DNA from: an uncultured beta proteobacterium
Lineage (GTDB): Bacteria; Pseudomonadota; Gammaproteobacteria; Burkholderiales; Burkholderiaceae_C
Assembly: GCA_903834645.1 (NCBI GenBank)
Contig: CAILKA010000465.1
Span: forward strand, 1 to 16,276
DNA length: 16,276 bases
Direction: 5' to 3'
Shown here: positions 1 through 6,307 of the stretch, piece by piece
Layout of the letters: each line of letters starts with the position of its first letter
How positions within the stretch are numbered: the first letter of the stretch is position 1
Program-made: the position numbers and the translations under genes
The notes under the pieces: generated by a model
The model's input: only the letters and a program-made list of their open reading frames with translations
Told to the model about the DNA's origin: nothing
The model's database searches: none

Positions 1-1
1 C

Positions 2-487
2 GATCGCTTCGGGTACTGGGGCTACTCCTGGGGCGGCAACGTCGGGCTGCAACTGGCCACGCGCACCGACCGGCTGAACGCCCTGGTAGTGGGGGGTTGG
101 CCCGCCCTGGGTGGGCCCTATGCCGAGTTGCTGCAGGCCGCGCAACGCAAGCTGCCGGCTCCGGAACCCTCGTCGCTGAAAGTCTTGCGCAGCCCGGCCC
201 AGTATGCGCAGTGGATCCACTACGGCCAGAGCATCGAGGGCTGGCCGGAGCGCCAGGCCGTATCGCGAATCGCCTGCACGCGCCTGAACGTCTTCGGCAG
301 CGAGGGCGATCTGGTGGAGGCTGGCATGCCCGTGCCCATCGCCTCGCGCATCCGCGAGCATCGCGCAGACCTGCAGGCCCTGGGCTGGCGCGTGCATGAG
401 ATCGCTGGGCACGGCCACGCCTTGTGCATGCAGCCCGAGGTCGCCGTGCCGCCCGTGCGCGCGTTTCTCGACGAGGTCTTGCCTTGA
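2..487 (+). CDS. alpha/beta-fold hydrolase, C-terminal part (5' end outside window)
   Basis: The reading frame is open from base 2, so the gene starts before the window; about 161 residues are visible. The nucleophile elbow G-Y-S-W-G-G lies at the very start (Ser codon at 26-28). A likely catalytic Asp sits in FGSEGDL, and a likely catalytic His in the GHGH segment near the C-terminus, followed by the usual final helix (VPPVRAFLDEVLP). This order, Ser-Asp-His, is that of the alpha/beta hydrolase superfamily, which includes esterases, lactonases and peptidases; the substrate cannot be told from this fragment, and the N-terminal oxyanion region is missing. Its TGA stop (485-487) overlaps the TTG start of the downstream oligopeptidase, so the two are probably co-translated. 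Fold assignment is firm; function is open. Confidence 0.85.
   Translation, partial: DRFGYWGYSWGGNVGLQLATRTDRLNALVVGGWPALGGPYAELLQAAQRKLPAPEPSSLKVLRSPAQYAQWIHYGQSIEGWPERQAVSRIACTRLNVFGSEGDLVEAGMPVPIASRIREHRADLQALGWRVHEIAGHGHALCMQPEVAVPPVRAFLDEVLP
473..477 (+). promoter_or_regulatory. ribosome binding site supporting a TTG start
   Basis: GAGGT at 473-477 lies six bases before TTG at 484. It decides the start of the M3 peptidase: the only upstream in-frame ATG (424) would put 20 residues of Arg/Ala-rich sequence inside the hydrolase gene and has no obvious Shine-Dalgarno sequence. Confidence 0.5.
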
Positions 488-2586
488 GCGCCCAAGATCC
501 CTGCACTGCCCTGTCGCCCGACGCACAGGCCCTGCTGGCACCTTGGCCCGGCCCCTGCGGGGGCCTGCCACCCTACGACCGCGCGACGCCGGCCGCGCTG
601 GCCGAGGCCTTGCCGCAGGCCGTGGCCGAGCGGCGCCGCACGGTACGGGCCATCGCTGACATCGCCGAGCCGCCCACCTTCATCAATACCGTGGTGGCGC
701 TGGAGAGCAGCGCGCGCGCGCTGCGCGACGTGCACGCGCTGGCCATGTCCGTGGCCACCACCGCCAGCGTCGGCGACATGCCGTCCGTGGCCCAGAGCCT
801 CGCGCCGCTGGTACCGGCGCTGGAGCTGGAGATAGCGCACGACCGCGCGCTGTTCGCGCGTGTCGAAGCCGTCTGGCAGGCCCGTCATGAAAGTGGGCTC
901 GATGCGCAGCAGCAGCGCCTGGTGGAGGTGCTGCACCGCCGTCTGCTGCGTGCGGGCGCGGCGCTGGGCGAGGCCGGGCAGGCGCGACTGAAGGCCATCG
1001 ACGCACGCATCGCGGTGCTGCAGTCGCGGTTCAACCAGAACCTGCTGGCCGAACAGAACGAGCAGGTGACCTGGTTCACCGACGCAGCCGAACTTGAAGG
1101 CCTGTCCCATGCGCAGCGCGAGGCGGCGGCTGCCGCTGCCCGCGCGCGCGGCCGGGAGGGCGCCTTTGCCATCCCCAACCAGCGTCCGGCGGTGTGGCCC
1201 TTTCTGCAGCAAGCCACGCGGCGCGCGGGCCGCGAGTCCGTGTGGCGGCTGTGGGCTGGCCGCGGCGGCCATGACGGGCCCCACGACAACCGGCCACTCA
1301 TCGCCGAGATGCTGCAGCTGCGGGGTGAACGCGCCCGGCTGCTGGGTGCCGCCAGCCACGCGCACTGGGTGCTGGCCGACCGCATGGCCGGCACACCGGC
1401 AGCGGCGCTGGACCTGATGCACCGGACCTGGGAGCCGGTGCTCGCGGCCACGCAGCGTCAGGTGGCCGACTACCAGGCCCTGGCCGATGCCGAGGCCGAC
1501 GCTGCCGGCCAGCCGAGATACGCGCTCGCTCCCTGGGACCGCCTCTACCTGGCAGAGCGGTTGCGCCGCCAGCGCTTCGAGGTGGGCGGCGAGCAGTTGA
1601 TGCAGTACCTGCCCCTGGAGCGCATGCTCCAGGCTCTGTTCTGGGCTGCCGGCCGAGTGCATGGGCTGGCCTTCGCAGCACTGCCTGGCGCGCCGGTGCT
1701 TCACCCCAGTGTGCGGGTGTTCGAGGTCCGCCGCGATGACGAAGCCATCGGCGTGCTGTACCTGGACCTGTTCCAGCGCCCCGGCAAGATGCACGGATCG
1801 CACCAGCACCGCCTGCGTGCGGCCGAGAACTTTCTGGGCCGCGTGCTACCCATCTCCAGCATCGTCTCTGGCGTCCCCTCACCGCAGGAGGGACAGCCTG
1901 CGCTGCTTCCCTGGGAGTACGCCAACGTGTTGTTCCACGAGTTCGGGCACGCGCTGCACATGCTGCTGGACGGCGCCCGTTATCCCTCAATCGGCAGCCT
2001 GGCCGTGGCCTGGGACCTGGTGGAACTGCCCTCGCTGCTGAACGAGTACTGGCTGCGCGACCGCGACCTGATGCACCGCTTCGCCCGCCACCACGAGACG
2101 GACGAGCCCATGCCTGACGCGATGCTGGACCGTCTGGAAGCCAGCCTGCAGCACGACCGCATCTTCAGCGTGAACCTGGACTACCTCGGTGCGGCCATCG
2201 TGGACATGGAACTGCACCTGCTGGCTGACGGCAGCGGCCGCGACATCGACTCCGTGGACGTGGAGAAGCGCACGCTTCAGGCTCTTGGCATGCCCGCCTG
2301 CTGGGACCTGGTGCTCTACGCCACCCACAGCGTCCACTGCTTTGCTGGTGCCTACGACGCCGGGTTGTACTCGTACCTCTGGTCCGACGTCATGGCCGCC
2401 GATGTGGCCGAGCAGTTCCTGCACTCGGCAGGCGGGCTATACGACGCACGCACCGCGAAAGCCTGGCGAGACCGGGTGCTGAGCGTGGGCCACTCGGTAC
2501 CTGCCGATGCGGCCTTCAGATCCTTGAGGGGACAGGATCCGGACCTGGCGGCCCTGATGCGCCGGTTCGACCTCCTGCAGACCTAG
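484..2586 (+). CDS. M3-family zinc metallopeptidase (oligopeptidase A / Dcp-like)
   Basis: A 700-residue protein, the usual length for M3A peptidases (thimet oligopeptidase, OpdA, Dcp), which cleave short peptides in a deep channel. The zinc motif HEFGH is at residues 485-489 and the third ligand is probably Glu514, 29 residues after the first His, the same spacing as in thimet oligopeptidase. Other family landmarks are GVLYLDLFQRPGK before the zinc site and the C-terminal FAGAYDAGLYSYLWSDVMAAD stretch with its conserved His and Tyr residues. No signal peptide is seen, so it is probably cytoplasmic and works in peptide turnover. TTG at 484 is chosen as start because it overlaps the hydrolase stop (TTGA) and follows GAGGT. 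OpdA and Dcp cannot be separated by eye. Confidence 0.93.
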   Translation: MSAQDPCTALSPDAQALLAPWPGPCGGLPPYDRATPAALAEALPQAVAERRRTVRAIADIAEPPTFINTVVALESSARALRDVHALAMSVATTASVGDMPSVAQSLAPLVPALELEIAHDRALFARVEAVWQARHESGLDAQQQRLVEVLHRRLLRAGAALGEAGQARLKAIDARIAVLQSRFNQNLLAEQNEQVTWFTDAAELEGLSHAQREAAAAAARARGREGAFAIPNQRPAVWPFLQQATRRAGRESVWRLWAGRGGHDGPHDNRPLIAEMLQLRGERARLLGAASHAHWVLADRMAGTPAAALDLMHRTWEPVLAATQRQVADYQALADAEADAAGQPRYALAPWDRLYLAERLRRQRFEVGGEQLMQYLPLERMLQALFWAAGRVHGLAFAALPGAPVLHPSVRVFEVRRDDEAIGVLYLDLFQRPGKMHGSHQHRLRAAENFLGRVLPISSIVSGVPSPQEGQPALLPWEYANVLFHEFGHALHMLLDGARYPSIGSLAVAWDLVELPSLLNEYWLRDRDLMHRFARHHETDEPMPDAMLDRLEASLQHDRIFSVNLDYLGAAIVDMELHLLADGSGRDIDSVDVEKRTLQALGMPACWDLVLYATHSVHCFAGAYDAGLYSYLWSDVMAADVAEQFLHSAGGLYDARTAKAWRDRVLSVGHSVPADAAFRSLRGQDPDLAALMRRFDLLQT

Positions 2587-2595
2587 CCCCGACCG

Positions 2596-2841
2596 TCAAC
2601 TCTCCGCCGTGAAGCCGATGGATTTCACGATGGGGCCCCGGCGCTCGGTGTCGGCCTTCAGCATGGCTCTCAACTCCGCGGGCGTGGAGGACTTGGCCTC
2701 CAGACGCATGAGCGCCAGGCCGTCCACCGTCTCCGTGTCGGCCAGTGCCGCACGCAGCGCCGTGTTGAACGGCGTACCCGGGATGGATGCTGGACCTCCA
2801 GAGCGGAGCTTCCGCCCGACTTGAGACGGTGTTCCTCTCAA
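2596..2841 (-). pseudogene. C-terminal remnant of a Bug/TctC-type periplasmic solute-binding protein
   Basis: The minus-strand reading frame ends with a stretch typical of Bug-family receptors (tripartite tricarboxylate transporter substrate-binding proteins): NTALRAALADTETVDGL, then LEAKSSTPAEL and a final segment with a PIVKSIGF core. The recognisable part covers about the last 60 residues (roughly 2596-2787); Bug proteins are normally about 320 residues, with an N-terminal signal peptide. Upstream (2788-2841 and beyond) the frame continues with unrelated residues and no start, signal peptide or ligand-binding core. This looks like a 3' remnant left by a deletion. It points tail-to-tail at the peptidase gene, nine bases away. 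The assignment rests on pattern recognition of the C-terminus only. Confidence 0.6.
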
Positions 2842-2886
2842 CGACGCCTGACAGAGGACCGGTTCGAACCCATGACAGGAGCCGTA

Positions 2887-2916
2887 CCGTGCAAGTGGGC
2901 TCCACCGATTGCACGG
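2887..2916. repeat. strong imperfect hairpin in the intergenic region
   Basis: The arms CCGTGCAA (2887-2894) and TTGCACGG (2909-2916) are perfectly complementary. Nested inside, GTGG (2895-2898) pairs with CCAC (2902-2905), leaving a three-base loop and a three-base bulge (CGA), for 12 base pairs in all. No T-run follows on either strand, so it is not a standard rho-independent terminator. It lies between the Bug remnant and the fasciclin gene. It could be an RNA processing or attenuation element, a protein-binding inverted repeat, or a relic of a mobile repeat. Confidence 0.5.
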
Positions 2917-2960
2917 GGCCGGACAGTCCTTCCTTCAGTCAGGGTCATCGAATACCAATA

Positions 2961-3058
2961 AGTTGCAAAATGAACTTGTCAGTGCATGATGCATACTCGT
3001 CAGTTCAAACTGAGTCTGCTTGGACTCGCGCAACGTTTTGCCCACTGAAGGAAATCTC
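2961..3058 (+). promoter_or_regulatory. probable promoter/5' leader of the fasciclin gene, with small inverted repeats
   Basis: This stretch is more AT-rich than its surroundings and directly precedes the fasciclin start. It holds three short inverted repeats: TGCAT-G-ATGCA (2983-2993), CAGTT-CA-AACTG (3001-3012) and GAGTC-6 nt-GACTC (3012-3027), followed by AAGGA about seven bases before ATG. TTGCAA (2963) and TTGTCA (2976) resemble -35 boxes, and CATACT (2992) resembles a -10 box, but none pair at 16-18 nt, so no sigma-70 promoter is assigned. The spacing for an ECF-type promoter (GAACTT 2972, CGTC 2998) also looks too long. The promoter is inferred from position. Confidence 0.35.
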
Positions 3059-3526
3059 ATGTTGAAGAAATTGATTGCTCTGTCCGCCGCCACCGTCTTC
3101 TCGTTCGCGGCCAACGCAGCCAACCACGGCAAGGACATCGTCGACACCGCTGTGGCCGCTGGCCAGTTCAAGACTCTGGCGACTGCCCTGCAAGCGGCAG
3201 GTCTGGTGGAAACACTGAAGGGCAAGGGCCCGTTCACCGTGTTCGCGCCCACCGATGAGGCGTTTGCAAAGGTGCCCAAGGCTGACCTGGACGCACTGCT
3301 GAAGGACAAGGCCAAGCTGACCGCCGTGTTGACGTATCACGTCGTGCCCGGCAAGGTGATGGCCAAGGACGTCAAGGCCGGCAAGGTGAAGACGGTTCAA
3401 GGCAGCGAGCTGACCGTGGGCACCACGGGTGGCGTCACGGTTGACAACGCCAAGGTCATCAAGACCGACATCGGTGCAAGCAATGGTGTGATCCACGTCA
3501 TCGACACGGTGGTGATGCCGAAGTAA
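3059..3526 (+). CDS. secreted fasciclin (FAS1) domain protein
   Basis: A 155-residue protein with a Sec signal peptide (MLKKL start, hydrophobic LIALSAATVFSFA core, probable cleavage after ANA near residue 20) and one complete FAS1 domain. The H1 motif FTVFAPTDEAFAKV and the H2 motif LTYHVVPGKV, with its YH pair, are both present, and the domain ends with GVIHVIDTVVMPK. This is the standard layout of small bacterial fasciclin proteins, which are periplasmic or extracellular and linked to adhesion or matrix interaction; the ligand is unknown. ATG at 3059 is chosen over an upstream in-frame TTG (3020) because it starts the signal peptide and follows AAGGA. It appears to be a single-gene unit with its own leader and terminator; no adjacent ECF sigma/anti-sigma pair is seen. 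Confidence 0.94.
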   Translation: MLKKLIALSAATVFSFAANAANHGKDIVDTAVAAGQFKTLATALQAAGLVETLKGKGPFTVFAPTDEAFAKVPKADLDALLKDKAKLTAVLTYHVVPGKVMAKDVKAGKVKTVQGSELTVGTTGGVTVDNAKVIKTDIGASNGVIHVIDTVVMPK

Positions 3527-3536
3527 TTTCGAGCCT

Positions 3537-3581
3537 GAGCGGCTTGGATCTTGGATGTGGCCTACGGGCCGCTCTTTTTTT
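3537..3581 (+). terminator. rho-independent terminator after the fasciclin gene
   Basis: GAGCGGC (3537-3543) pairs with GCCGCTC (3568-3574), immediately followed by seven T residues (3575-3581). The loop is long (24 nt) and contains GGCC-TACG-GGCC, which could give alternative pairing. It lies 11 bases past the TAA stop, as expected for a single-gene transcript. Confidence 0.8.
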
Positions 3582-3763
3582 GGGGGTCGCCGGTTTCCGA
3601 TTGCAGATCGCCCGAGATCGTCTGCCCGCAGCGCCGGCTCGAGCCGCGTGAAGTACGATGCCAAGAGGCCCTGGCGCGATGCCCAAGGGCTGGGTGAGAC
3701 CCTGGACCAGTCGGGGTTCAACCCCTGAGCAGATCGCGGCACGCGAGACAGGAGATCCAGATC

Positions 3764-4642
3764 ATGCGGTCCTGTTCCCTGAAGGCCAGGCCCTCGCATG
3801 GCCGGGTGCTCACCCGCCGCAGCGTCCTGGCGTGGGCACTGTCTTCTGGGGCGGCAGGGGGCGCTGCCGCGGCCCAGGCTCCTGCGGCCCTGCCGCTGTT
3901 CGATGCCCACCTGCACTACAGCCACGACGCCTGGGAACTGGTGCCGCCCCGGCAGGCGGCTGCGCTTCTGCGATCGGCGGGCCTGCGCACGGCGCTCGTG
4001 TCCTCCTCGAACGACGAGGGCACGCAAAAACTGCTGGCCGAGGCGCCGGACATCGTGGTGCCCGTGCTGCGGCCCTACCGGACCCGTGCCGACGCAGGTG
4101 CCTGGGTGGGCGAAGGCGCCATCGTGCGCTACATGGAGGAGCGACTGGCCCGGTACCGCTATGCCGGCGTGGGCGAGTTCCACCTCTTCGGGGCCGATGC
4201 CGACCTGCCGGTGCCGCGACGCATGGTGGCGCTGGCCCGCGAGCGCGGGCTGTTCCTGCACGCCCATTCCGACGCCGATGCGGTGGACCGCCTGTACGCC
4301 CAGTGGCCCGATGCCCGGATCCTGTGGGCACACGCGGGGTTCGAGCCGCCCGCGCGCGTGCGCGAGGTGCTGCGGCGCCATCCGCGCCTGTGGTGCGACC
4401 TGGCCTTCCGCAGCGACCAGGCCAGCTCAGGGCGTGTGGACGCCGCCTGGCGCGAGGCCTTCGAGGAGTTCCCGGCGCGCTTCATGGTGGGCACCGACAC
4501 CTTCACGCCCGAGCGATGGCACTACGTGGGCCCGCATGCGCGCTGGTCACGGGAATGGCTGGCCGACCTTCCTGCACCGCTGGCGGAGTCGATCGGCTGG
4601 CGCAACGGGCAGGCCCTGCTGCAGGGGCTGTGGAAGGCGTGA
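3764..4642 (+). CDS. amidohydrolase-family protein with Tat signal (Amidohydro_2-like)
   Basis: A 292-residue TIM-barrel metal hydrolase. The N-terminus carries a twin-arginine signal (T-R-R-S-V-L-A, residues 17-23, then an Ala-rich hydrophobic segment to about 40), so it is probably folded with its metal and then exported. Likely metal or catalytic residues follow amidohydrolase order: HLH at 49-51, Glu138 in GVGEFH, HAH at 166-168, His190 in WAHAGF and Asp245 in GTD. The substrate is not evident. ATG 3764 follows GGAG. The 182-base gap after the fasciclin terminator contains only a small inverted repeat (GGGGTT-C-AACCCC, 3713-3725) and no recognisable promoter. Its stop overlaps the next gene (GTGA at 4639), making it the first gene of a three-gene exported-protein unit. 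Confidence 0.87.
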   Translation: MRSCSLKARPSHGRVLTRRSVLAWALSSGAAGGAAAAQAPAALPLFDAHLHYSHDAWELVPPRQAAALLRSAGLRTALVSSSNDEGTQKLLAEAPDIVVPVLRPYRTRADAGAWVGEGAIVRYMEERLARYRYAGVGEFHLFGADADLPVPRRMVALARERGLFLHAHSDADAVDRLYAQWPDARILWAHAGFEPPARVREVLRRHPRLWCDLAFRSDQASSGRVDAAWREAFEEFPARFMVGTDTFTPERWHYVGPHARWSREWLADLPAPLAESIGWRNGQALLQGLWKA

Positions 4643-5103
4643 GAGCCGGCAGCTGGCCCATGCCAGCCCTGTTGCTGGGGCTGGTGGCAACCGCGCTTTG
4701 CGGTGCGTCGAGCGCGTCCGCCGGGCCGGGTGCATCGGGAGCCGCTCGGACGGAGGGGTGCGGCGCCGAGCTCGACGCCGCCCACCGCCTGGTGGCCACG
4801 GCGGCTTGGCAGGAGGGCGCCGCGACAGTGGCCTTCGTGCCCGATCCCGCTCCCTGGGCGGTTGGCCGGCATTTCAGCCTGCGCGGCGTGGTCTGCGGGC
4901 CGGCCCGGCTGCTGCGGGTGGACGCCGACATGCCGGCTCACCGCCACGGCATGAACTACCGGCCCACTCTGCAGCTGCAGGAAGGGGGCCGCTTCACGGC
5001 CCAGGGCCTGCTGCTGCACATGCCCGGGCGCTGGCGCATTCGCCTCGAGGTGGAGGCTCAGGGCCGGCGCCAGTGGCTCGAACAGACCGTGGATGTGAAG
5101 TGA
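4639..5103 (+). CDS. small exported YtkA-like protein, possible copper/metal binding
   Basis: A 154-residue protein with an N-terminal signal peptide (core PALLLGLVATALC, cleavage near SASA). The C-terminal half resembles YtkA/FixH-like beta-sandwich domains, with the pattern DADMPAHRHGMNYRP followed by a GRF...GLLLHMPGRW segment. The Met, two His and second Met in MPAHRHGM plus the later HM are plausible copper ligands. Two Cys, one near the mature N-terminus (EGCG) and one in VVCGPA, could form a disulfide. The GTG start at 4639 overlaps the amidohydrolase stop (GTGA) and gives the signal peptide an Arg near its start; ATG 4660 is an alternative. Family membership is by motif only and metal binding is inferred. 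It sits between the amidohydrolase and the diheme protein, suggesting a partner role in the periplasm. Confidence 0.7.
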   Translation: MRAGSWPMPALLLGLVATALCGASSASAGPGASGAARTEGCGAELDAAHRLVATAAWQEGAATVAFVPDPAPWAVGRHFSLRGVVCGPARLLRVDADMPAHRHGMNYRPTLQLQEGGRFTAQGLLLHMPGRWRIRLEVEAQGRRQWLEQTVDVK

Positions 5104-5114
5104 AGAGGGAAAGC

Positions 5115-6284
5115 ATGGGCTGGGCGGCAGCCTGTGCGTGGCTCGCCGGGCTGCTGGCCTGCGCGTGTGTGCAGGCCGGCACGACGGCTCCCGCCCCGCT
5201 GCTCGGGTTCACCCCCGAGGAGGTCGAGCGCATCGTGGCTTTCGGGCCCTGGCCGCCGGCGGCAGTGCGTGACCCCGGCAACGCCCTGAGCGGCCGCCCG
5301 GAGGCGGTGGCCTTCGGCCGGCGGCTCTTCTCGGACCGGCGCCTGTCGCCGGCGGGCGTGTCCTGCGCCCACTGCCACCGGCCGCAGCGGGACTTCACGG
5401 ACGGACGGGCACGGTCTCGCGGCCAGGCCGAGCTCGATCGCAACGCGACGTCGCTGTGGAACGCGGTGCACGAGCGCTGGCAGGGCTGGGACGGTGCCGC
5501 CGACAGCCTGTGGGCGCAGGCCATCCGCCCGCTGCTGGACCCTCGCGAGATGGCCTCCAACCCGCGGCACCTGAAGGCGCTGCTGCAGAGCCGGCCGACC
5601 GATGCTGCTGCCTGGCAGCGGGTGTTCGGACGGGAGGTGCGCCAGGAGGATCCCGAAGCTGTCCTCGTGGGAACGGCCAAGCTCCTGGGCGCCTACGTGG
5701 CCACGCTCGTGTCGCCGCGCACGCCCTTCGACGACTTCCGCGATGCGCTGGCAAGGGGCGACCACGCCGCTGCCCGGCGCTACCCGCTGGCCGCACAGCG
5801 CGGGCTGCAGATCTTCATCGGGCGCGGCAACTGCCACCTGTGCCACGGCGGCCCGCGTTTCACGCACGGCGAGTTTGCAGACATCGGCCTGCCCTTCTTT
5901 GCGCGCCCCGGCGTGGTGGACAGCGGCCGCCACGGTGGAATCGAAGCGCTGCGGGCCAGCCCCTACAACCTCCTGTCGCCTTGGGCCGACCCACCTGCAC
6001 CGGGCCAGGCCGACGAGGCCGTGAAGACGCGCCACGTGCAGGCCACGCACCGCCAGTTCGGGGAGTTCAAGGTGCCCGGCCTGCGCCAGGTGGCGCGCAC
6101 CGTACCCTACATGCACGACGGCCAGCTCGCCACGCTCGAGGAGGTGGTGCGGCACTACTCCGAGCTCAGGCTCGAGCGCCTGCACGCCGACGGCGAGCAG
6201 GTGTTGCGCCCCCTGCACCTGAACGCCCAGGACACGCAGGACCTGCTGGCCTTCCTGCGCAGCCTGACGGCCCCTGGCAGGTGA
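5115..6284 (+). CDS. diheme cytochrome c peroxidase / MauG-family protein
   Basis: A 389-residue exported protein with a signal peptide (hydrophobic to about residue 20, cleavage near VQA) and two c-type heme sites: CAHCH at 84-88 and CHLCH at 240-244. Between them lies WDG (Trp125), 41 residues after the first heme Cys, probably the tryptophan that links the hemes in this family. PYMHDGQLATLEEVVRHY at 331-348 is the typical C-terminal signature. Such proteins either reduce periplasmic hydrogen peroxide or, like MauG and MbnH, oxidise residues of a partner protein; the two cannot be separated here by eye. ATG 5115 is chosen because AGAGGGA precedes it; GTG 5100, overlapping the upstream stop, is an alternative. 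It ends the three-gene unit, 23 bases from the convergent adaptor gene. Confidence 0.92.
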   Translation: MGWAAACAWLAGLLACACVQAGTTAPAPLLGFTPEEVERIVAFGPWPPAAVRDPGNALSGRPEAVAFGRRLFSDRRLSPAGVSCAHCHRPQRDFTDGRARSRGQAELDRNATSLWNAVHERWQGWDGAADSLWAQAIRPLLDPREMASNPRHLKALLQSRPTDAAAWQRVFGREVRQEDPEAVLVGTAKLLGAYVATLVSPRTPFDDFRDALARGDHAAARRYPLAAQRGLQIFIGRGNCHLCHGGPRFTHGEFADIGLPFFARPGVVDSGRHGGIEALRASPYNLLSPWADPPAPGQADEAVKTRHVQATHRQFGEFKVPGLRQVARTVPYMHDGQLATLEEVVRHYSELRLERLHADGEQVLRPLHLNAQDTQDLLAFLRSLTAPGR

Positions 6285-6307
6285 CACCGGGGCTGGCGGG
6301 GGCCCGC

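Noticed and set aside
220..1809. Long minus-strand open frame (529 codons) opposite the hydrolase and M3 peptidase genes
   Set aside because: It lies antisense to two clear genes, has biased composition (His/Arg/Gly-rich) and no recognisable domain; such frames are common opposite high-GC genes.
2856..2875. GGTTCGAACC resembling a tRNA T-arm
   Set aside because: The T-stem does not pair beyond two bases and no D-arm, anticodon arm or acceptor stem fits around it; it is a plain palindrome.
3658..4638. Extended in-frame region upstream of the YtkA-like gene (would give a 481-residue protein)
   Set aside because: This part is the amidohydrolase gene read in another frame; the real protein starts at GTG 4639, where a signal peptide begins.
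6270..6293. GCCCC/GGGGC inverted repeat between the diheme gene and the convergent adaptor gene, considered as a bidirectional terminator
   Set aside because: Only five base pairs, a 14-base loop and no T-run on either strand.
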